DNA of 23,488 nucleotides from an uncultured Collinsella sp. (GTDB lineage: Bacteria; Actinomycetota; Coriobacteriia; Coriobacteriales; Coriobacteriaceae). The notes beneath the pieces were generated by a model. It searched no databases. It saw only the letters and a list, made by a program, of their open reading frames with translations, and was not told the DNA's origin. Where the stretch lies: NCBI GenBank assembly GCA_937958315.1, contig CALFGH010000135.1, forward strand, positions 1 through 23,488, written 5' to 3'. Position 1 is the stretch's first letter; the number at the start of each line of letters is the position of its first letter. The translations under genes were made by a program, and so were the position numbers. This document shows, one piece after another, positions 23,331 through 23,488 of this stretch.

Positions 23331-23488
23331 CTACCCTTTTAAGCTGGTGGCGACGACGGGGCGGCCGAGGGCGGCCTCGAAGCGGTCGGCCATCGTGGGG
23401 TCGCTGAGCGTGTCGACTTGGTTGAGCATGATGCGGGCAGCACTGAGCTCCAACGCTCGCAGCTCGGCATCGAGCACCATGGCGACGC
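23331..23488 (-). CDS. C-terminal fragment of a gene entering from the right edge, possibly YqeC-like
   Basis: The last 51 or so residues of a protein are visible, ending at TAG 23333-23331. The readable part includes LDAELRALELSAARIMLNQV, then DTLSDPTMADRFEAALGRP and VVATSLKG. A hydrophobic strand followed by LNQVDT is reminiscent of the NKxD-like segment near the end of YqeC, the selenium-dependent hydroxylase accessory protein, and the adjacent MocA-like gene supports that. The fragment is too short to be sure. It is convergent with the nucleotidyltransferase, ending 20 bases after it. Confidence 0.5.
   Translation of the reverse strand, partial: VAMVLDAELRALELSAARIMLNQVDTLSDPTMADRFEAALGRPVVATSLKG

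Overview
The window looks like a chromosomal segment of a GC-rich, Gram-positive, gut-type actinobacterium, most likely Coriobacteriia and possibly Collinsella. This rests on high GC, strong AGGAGG-type ribosome sites, and a gene mix of U32 peptidase, two YheO/DauR-type PAS regulators, MobA-like nucleotidyltransferase and many orphan P-loop ATPases. The taxon is inferred from gene style; no rRNA or tRNA gene is present to confirm it.

Left part (1-5.2 kb): a U32-family protein cut by the left edge; a PAS/HTH regulator divergent from a nucleobase (xanthine/uracil-type) permease; then an orphan ATPase with a nuclease-like DUF234 tail, preceded by a perfect 25-bp inverted repeat. From 5.2 to 5.9 kb lies a small module not explained by ordinary genes: a 41-residue membrane peptide on the minus strand, facing a convergent small RNA with its own promoter and terminator. 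The peptide mRNA has a buried ribosome site, 5' and 3' ends able to pair, and a LexA-like box upstream. Two decayed fragments of ATPase genes flank this module. A DEDDh exonuclease follows.

Defence block (6.6-18.8 kb): three large co-directional genes encode a SNF2-type helicase with a DUF3883 nuclease-like tail, a DUF1156 DNA methylase and a DUF499 ATPase with an N-terminal HEPN domain. This matches the Hma (helicase-methylase-ATPase) anti-phage set. A divergent 618-residue protein with a coiled coil and a RelE-like C-terminal domain sits beside it. Just upstream of the helicase is a short leader reading frame with a strong ribosome site, interrupted by a run of ten G. Losing one G would extend the leader so that it stops on the helicase start (TGATG), through a hairpin that masks the helicase's own weak ribosome site. 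This reads as a phase-variable, translation-coupled switch for the whole operon and is the most striking observation in the window.

Right part (18.9-23.5 kb): an unrecognised small protein; a DUF4143 ATPase preceded by four direct repeats at an exact 33-bp period; a single-pass membrane protein with a disordered N-terminal region; a second PAS/HTH regulator; a MobA/MocA-like nucleotidyltransferase; and the tail of a convergent gene that may be YqeC. The last two would fit maturation of a molybdenum hydroxylase.
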